Shown here: positions 34,346 to 39,368 of the stretch, one piece after another
Layout of the letters: every line of letters begins with the position of its first letter
Numbering within the stretch: position 1 is the first letter of the stretch
Origin: Ephemerocybe angulata
Taxonomy: Eukaryota; Basidiomycota; Agaricomycetes; Agaricales; Psathyrellaceae
NCBI GenBank assembly: GCA_013368325.1
Contig: JAACJK010000138.1
Coordinates: 1 to 39,368 of the forward strand
DNA length: 39,368 bases
Direction: 5' to 3'
Program-made: the position numbers and the translations under genes
Notes under the pieces: model-generated
The model's input: the letters and a program-made list of their open reading frames with translations, nothing else
Told to the model about the DNA's origin: nothing
The model's database searches: none

Positions 34346-34737
34346 GGTGGAAGCAACGACTGAGTGGAGGTGGGGGCCATTTGGGCAAGCATGAGAGTGT
34401 GTGTACTGGCAGAGAGACGATGCACCCAAGGCGTTTGTTTGGCACAACCAAACATCGAAAGGCCCTCGGATTGTCGCTCTCTTGATCCTTGCGTCCCCCG
34501 CTCGACACCTCCCGACGTCTCCCATTGGCTGCCCGGCCAGCGTCGAAAACCTCCCAAGACCGCTGATTGGCAGGACGAGGCGTTTGGGACGTACCTCCTT
34601 TGCGCGTTTGGATCGATCTGGACGCGCAGAGGTCAGGAGCCGTCATTCCATTCTTTCGCTGCGTTGCTCACCTTTACGACTGCAGCATCCAAAGTCGCAC
34701 CACACGTCGTTCGGTGCACAAAGCCCCAGCCTGGTCA

Positions 34738-37047
34738 TGGGCACTCGCAGCAAACTCGATAACATGCAACGAGTGCGGAAGCCAGCGGGCAAGGGCAAGG
34801 GGGCGGCTGCAATGCGTGCAAGGCTTCTGGAAGATTTCAGGTGAGTAAACGAATGGTCATAGACTGCGATATACTCACCGTTTACATCTCAGGACTCCCA
34901 CTACCACCATCTCGAAGGCCCACCTCGAGCACCCCGGCACATTCAAGCCGGCTCCTGAAAGCGCAATCAGTCGATATCACGACAGCAGCACGAATTGAGA
35001 TCCTCACCAGTTCCTCACCTCAAGCCCAGAGCCTCATCAGTCCAAATGACACTAACCTCTCGACATGCGGCGGTCCACAACAGCGAAGCGACGGCGTCGC
35101 AGTTCCAGGCACGGATCCTATCAAAGCTACGCGCAAGGAAAAAGGTCAGTCTTGTTTCTATCAGGGGAAGCGACGCGGTGCTCACCTTACTTCGAACCTG
35201 CCTATCGAAGGCTCGACACCCGGCACCCCACCCCCTCAGATCACCGCCGACCACCCGAGAGCGCTGCGAACAGCTCAGCTTCGACACACAGAGTACACAC
35301 GCACGACTTACCAGTGCCGACGACTCTTCGACGCCAAATTGGCGTGTCGTACCGATGTAGCGAGACCTGAAGGGGCACCAGGTGAGTCCGCTCTCCCGAG
35401 ATCCAACAACGCGCTCACAATCGAAAGATAGCCAATCGTAACTCCTCCCCGCTCGAGCGTCTGTAGTTCTGGAGCCCGCACGGATGGAAAACATCGCAGC
35501 TAGGGGATATCCTAAAGGTCAGCATCTCTCGTATCATCAAATCGACGCAATACTCACATTATGGCTGCCTTTGGCTATCAAGGCTCGATGCCCGCACCCC
35601 ACACCCTCAGATCGTCGCCTACCACCACGACAGCACTACGAAAGGCTCAGCGTAGAGACGTAACATCGGGTTTGCAAGACTTACGAGTTTGCAAGACTTA
35701 CGAGCGACAACGAAGCCTCGAGTCGATCGACACTCACAAGCGAACGTCCAATCGCAACTGCAGCCCCCACACACATAGCCCGGGCGTCGCAATGCATACC
35801 TGCCGTGGGAAACCATTGAAGCTAGGCACGAGTCAAGAGGTGAGTCTCCTTCGTATCAATTGAAGCGACACAATACTCACCTTGCCTCTGACTCTGCCTC
35901 TCGTAGGCTCAATATCCGGCACCCCACACCCCTCACATCAACCACCCGAGAGCGCTGCGAACAACTCAGCTTCGGTACGCACGGTCCACAAGCACGACTT
36001 ACGAGGGCCGACGACGCCTCCGACGCGAAATCGGCGTGTGGTATCCAAGCACCGAGACCTGTGGGCGCGCCAGGTGAGTCCGCCAACCTCCATAGATTAA
36101 GCAATGCACTCACACTTGAATAGTCAGTCGAAACTCCACACGTCTATAGCCCTGGGGTCGTGAAGCCTCCCGCATGCACGGAAATCATCGAAGCTAGGGG
36201 CAGAGGGGCGAGCCAAGAGGTCAGTTTCGTTGTATGAAGTGAAGCGATGCGATACTCACCGTGCGACTGCCCCTGCCGACGAAGGCTCGATGCCACGGCA
36301 TTCTACACCTCCCAGATCGTCGAGACCCTTACAGATGCATGGTCAAAACCGACGCAGAATGGACGGGACCGACTTACGAGTGACGACAAAGCGTCGAGTC
36401 GAGCTGGGCATACGCGGGGCGCTATGAAGAGAAAGAACAACCTGGGCCATTATGCGAGGTCAGTAATCCTTCTTGCCAGAATTTAGTAACGAAGGCGGAA
36501 GTACTTACTTTCGATGTAGTTGATGCTGGAATCATCAAAGGTGCGTCTGATATGGAAGAGGTGGTGAGTACGATCATGTAGACAGGTCTGAATCAATATT
36601 ACGTTTACCTTTTGAATACGGATCGTCGACTTCGGTTCCCTCGATCCTCGTGGTCGTACTGTAATGAAAGGTCAGTACTCGTTCTATTGAATAATCGTGC
36701 CCAGCGTACCTTTAAGAGCCTCGGGTTCGCATTCCGCTGCGTGTCCATATCGCGTCTGCGCTCTTCGCCGCCTCCGTCGTAGTTCTGCATCGGCCTAAGG
36801 GTATGGTTGGGTCAGTGCGTACACGAATAATGACAATACTCAGTGCTCACACTGCTCGTTTCATTAGACTGATACTTGCCTGGGGGAGGTTCAAGGTTAG
36901 AGTGAAGCTTGAAGTAAGGATAAACCAATACTCACCTGTAGACCGCCGAACACACATCTGAATGGAAGATTAATAATGCGTGGGTGGGTAATGAAGTGAG
37001 AGCATACCAGTAATAGTGACGAGCATCGAAGCCCGTAAGTCTGACAT
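34738..37047 (-). CDS. Intron-rich gene with repeated exon modules, copy B, model unresolved
   Basis: This is the copy B counterpart of 25320-27635, with the same splice signals and exon modules. Several one- or two-base differences (for example CACCCCAC in A against CACCCC in B near 35226, and ACAC against AC near 36352) change frames between the copies. The product is unknown. Confidence 0.4.
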
Positions 37048-39368
37048 GGAGGCTGGAAAGAAAGAGTGCTGGCAATCAGCACACACTGAGATCACAGGGA
37101 AATGGCAATCAGTCACCCACCGAGGTCGTCGTGAGCAACGACGACGAACGACAATATGCTCGTCTTGGAGATGTCTTGAAGAAGAGGTGTGGGAACGGCG
37201 AGAGGATAAAGAATAGGAGAGTAAGCTGGAAGTTGAAGACAGGAGGGAAGAAATGACGGAAATGGATAAAAGGCGAGAAGGGAACTGATACCCTAACCGT
37301 CCCATCCACCCCCACTCTTATACCCCTCCGCGCCAAGCCCCTCACCAAAAATATATCCCACATTCTCACCACCATTACGCACCAAATGAATGAAATAACG
37401 ACATAATCCAACTCAGAGCCTAGATACACAATGCGAACACACGGCCGTTGCACGCATCTCGTTCTCCCGCGAAATCTTTCGTCAAAACAAGTCCGACAGA
37501 CAGCGGGCGGCCATTTGGCATGTCTGATGGTGCTAAGCGAGTGGGAACCGGGCAGGGAAGCGCGAGCTTTACGAGGTTATTTGCGATGGACGGGGATGAG
37601 GAGGAGAGGATCGTGATGTATCGAGATTGTGAGGGCGAGGGTTGTGAAGGCTGGGGTGGAGCGGGTGTGGGTTGGAGAGGGGTATGCGTGTGTACCCCTA
37701 TGTATTGGGTAGAGGCTGGTGGTGTGCGATTGGCTGTACGATGCGTGGATGGTGTTGGGTATGCATTGTCGTAGGTGGACACGCGCTTTAAGCGCAAAGC
37801 GCGATTGCGACGTCTCCGGTCAGATCGTCGATGCACCCGGGCCGTGGACATTACAAAGATTAAACCCTGGCACAGGAGTACGCGTATAGATTTGGATAGG
37901 CGTCCTCCAATGCCAGATTCACGCAATCGCACTGATTCACCAATGAGTCCATTCCCCGGCCTCCCGGAACTCAACCACTCGCCCCAACTCGACCTTCGCT
38001 CCAATTCGGATCCCGACCAAGCTGCCATCACCATTACATACCTCTTACCCATCACAATGTTCCAACATCTCTTCGTAAAGTAGAACGATGTCAGAATGCA
38101 GATTTGTGCTGGAAGGCCGTGTGAGGGTGAGGTCCGAGATCCCGCGTCATTCCTATTGGAATACGAAGACTTGGCGACATAGGGGTCATACCAGAAGTAC
38201 TGGGTACCTTTTATCTAGGCATTGAAAGTAACTTTGGCCCATGCAAGGCATTGGATAGCGCGCAAACGGCGTAGAGATTCGAGCGCTAAAATAGGCGCCC
38301 GACCATTTTGGGCACCCAATCGCGAGTTCATTTCAAGCGATTTCAATTTCAAATCAATCTATTCATGTGCAGTAGATATATAGACACACAATGGACTGTT
38401 CATAAACCTAAAGACCTCTGAATCCCAGCTGCACGGCAGTGTCTGCCGTGTTCAATTTACCCGAAGGTAACACATCGCAACGCGTCACCCTCGCGATCAG
38501 CGCGGGGCGTGTCGGGCTCAGAACGCGTATGGACGTGTGCGGCGGATGGGTGAGTACGAGTCTACATGGGTGATGATCCTCTAGTACCTAGACTGGCGCC
38601 GTAAGTCCAGCGGAGCGGGAAACACGATGTTACGGTACCGCGCTCCTTACGCCACTCCGCCGAAGCACCCGTACGCTAACTATCCTGACGCGTAACGTAC
38701 GTACGCGTGTACTACGCGTTAGGCCGTAATCCCAGTTCGACGAGGTCTCGGCGCAGACGGGGGCGCGCGAGTGAGGGCCTTGGCGCGGCCCTCACACATT
38801 GCGACCGAAGCGAGCGCCTAGCCGCCAGAAATCCGCCACACGACCACGAACGCCGCACGCGCTATTCTAGCCTACTGTACGTGAGGCCAGTGTACTCCGT
38901 CCGAGCCCAGAGCGACACAATTTGGTATTCTGAGGTCCGGGTGGAATTCTGGAAGCCCGGGGAGTGATGCCCTGGATAGAGTGATATCAATAAACAATCC
39001 TTGGTGCATGGGAAAACTGACAGTGCCTACGTACCATTACCACATTCTAAGGCACTTTTAAACTTCCAAATCGCCTATTGCACAAGTGCCGTCAGGCACG
39101 CGTGAGGGCTAGGCGTCGAAATTTTGATTTTTGGACTTCCGGGAAATGCTGCGAGTGTGGCGACGCGGTACGTAGTCTACACCAATGTCAAATAAGCCAT
39201 AAAGTGAATTGAGAACACACCGAGTACTCAATGTCGTGCAAACCTCTAGCCACGCACTCAATACCGCCAATTTCCCGCCCTAGCCACCGTCGGCTAACTG
39301 ACGTGACTTTCGTCACAACTTACCACCGAGCCTAAAAAACTAAATAGAGTTGTATTAGCACAAATCGG

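Larger units (their letters stand above)
31660..39368 (+). repeat. Tandem segmental duplication, copy B (cut by window end)
   Basis: This copy repeats 22241-29962 in direct orientation and runs off the window at the equivalent of 29962. About 1.7 kb of the unit is therefore missing from view. Differences from copy A are nearly all small indels. Confidence 0.95.

Noticed and set aside
1..39368. tRNA, rRNA and CRISPR arrays
   Set aside because: No cloverleaf with conserved A and B boxes, no rRNA-like stretch and no regular short-repeat/spacer array was seen on either strand.

Overview
The window looks like nuclear DNA of a basidiomycete fungus, probably an agaricomycete. Genes are cut by many 48-70 bp introns with GTRNGY donors, CTGAC/CTCAC branch sites and YAG acceptors. 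A mitochondrial succinate dehydrogenase iron-sulfur subunit gene has a 63 bp intron, and a Helitron of the fungal DUF6570/Helitron_like_N/PIF1 type is present. The family names come from motif recognition by eye, not from a search.

Layout. (1) 418-5337, plus strand: a long, intron-rich gene for a Ser/Pro/Lys-rich, probably disordered protein with a folded C-terminal part of unknown function. (2) 5608-13101, plus strand: the coding part of a Helitron. It carries a duplicated HVCxxC module, DUF6570-like region, HUH/Y2 Rep nuclease and PIF1-type helicase. The C-terminal domain looks like a ubiquitin-specific cysteine protease. The frame is broken three times, each time at a short G or C run in a way one missing base would explain. 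(3) 13102-14200: no gene seen; short direct and inverted repeats. (4) 14201-18814: a two-gene cassette present twice in inverted orientation. The plus arm holds gene X (14201-14965) then a nucleotidyltransferase-like/zinc-knuckle gene NT-A (15010-15964). The minus arm holds X' (18814-18189) then NT-B (17824-16631). The arms meet tail to tail. (5) 20170-22611: three small, TATA-box-driven, mutually related helical genes (S1, S2, S3). (6) 22241-31659 and 31660-end: a direct tandem repeat of about 9.42 kb holding S3, the SDH iron-sulfur subunit gene (minus), an intron-rich minus-strand gene built of repeated exon modules, and about 3 kb of apparently non-coding DNA with a diverged minisatellite-like array.

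The two 9.4 kb copies differ almost only by small insertions and deletions, many in homopolymers. The same kind of lesion breaks the Helitron and the first gene. This points to uncorrected long-read errors, so apparent frameshifts here should not be read as pseudogenes without checking.

The most interesting candidates for something undescribed are the inverted X + NT cassette and the small S1/S2/S3 family. Both are linked, duplicated, fast-diverging gene sets without a recognised function, sitting between a Helitron and a segmental duplication.
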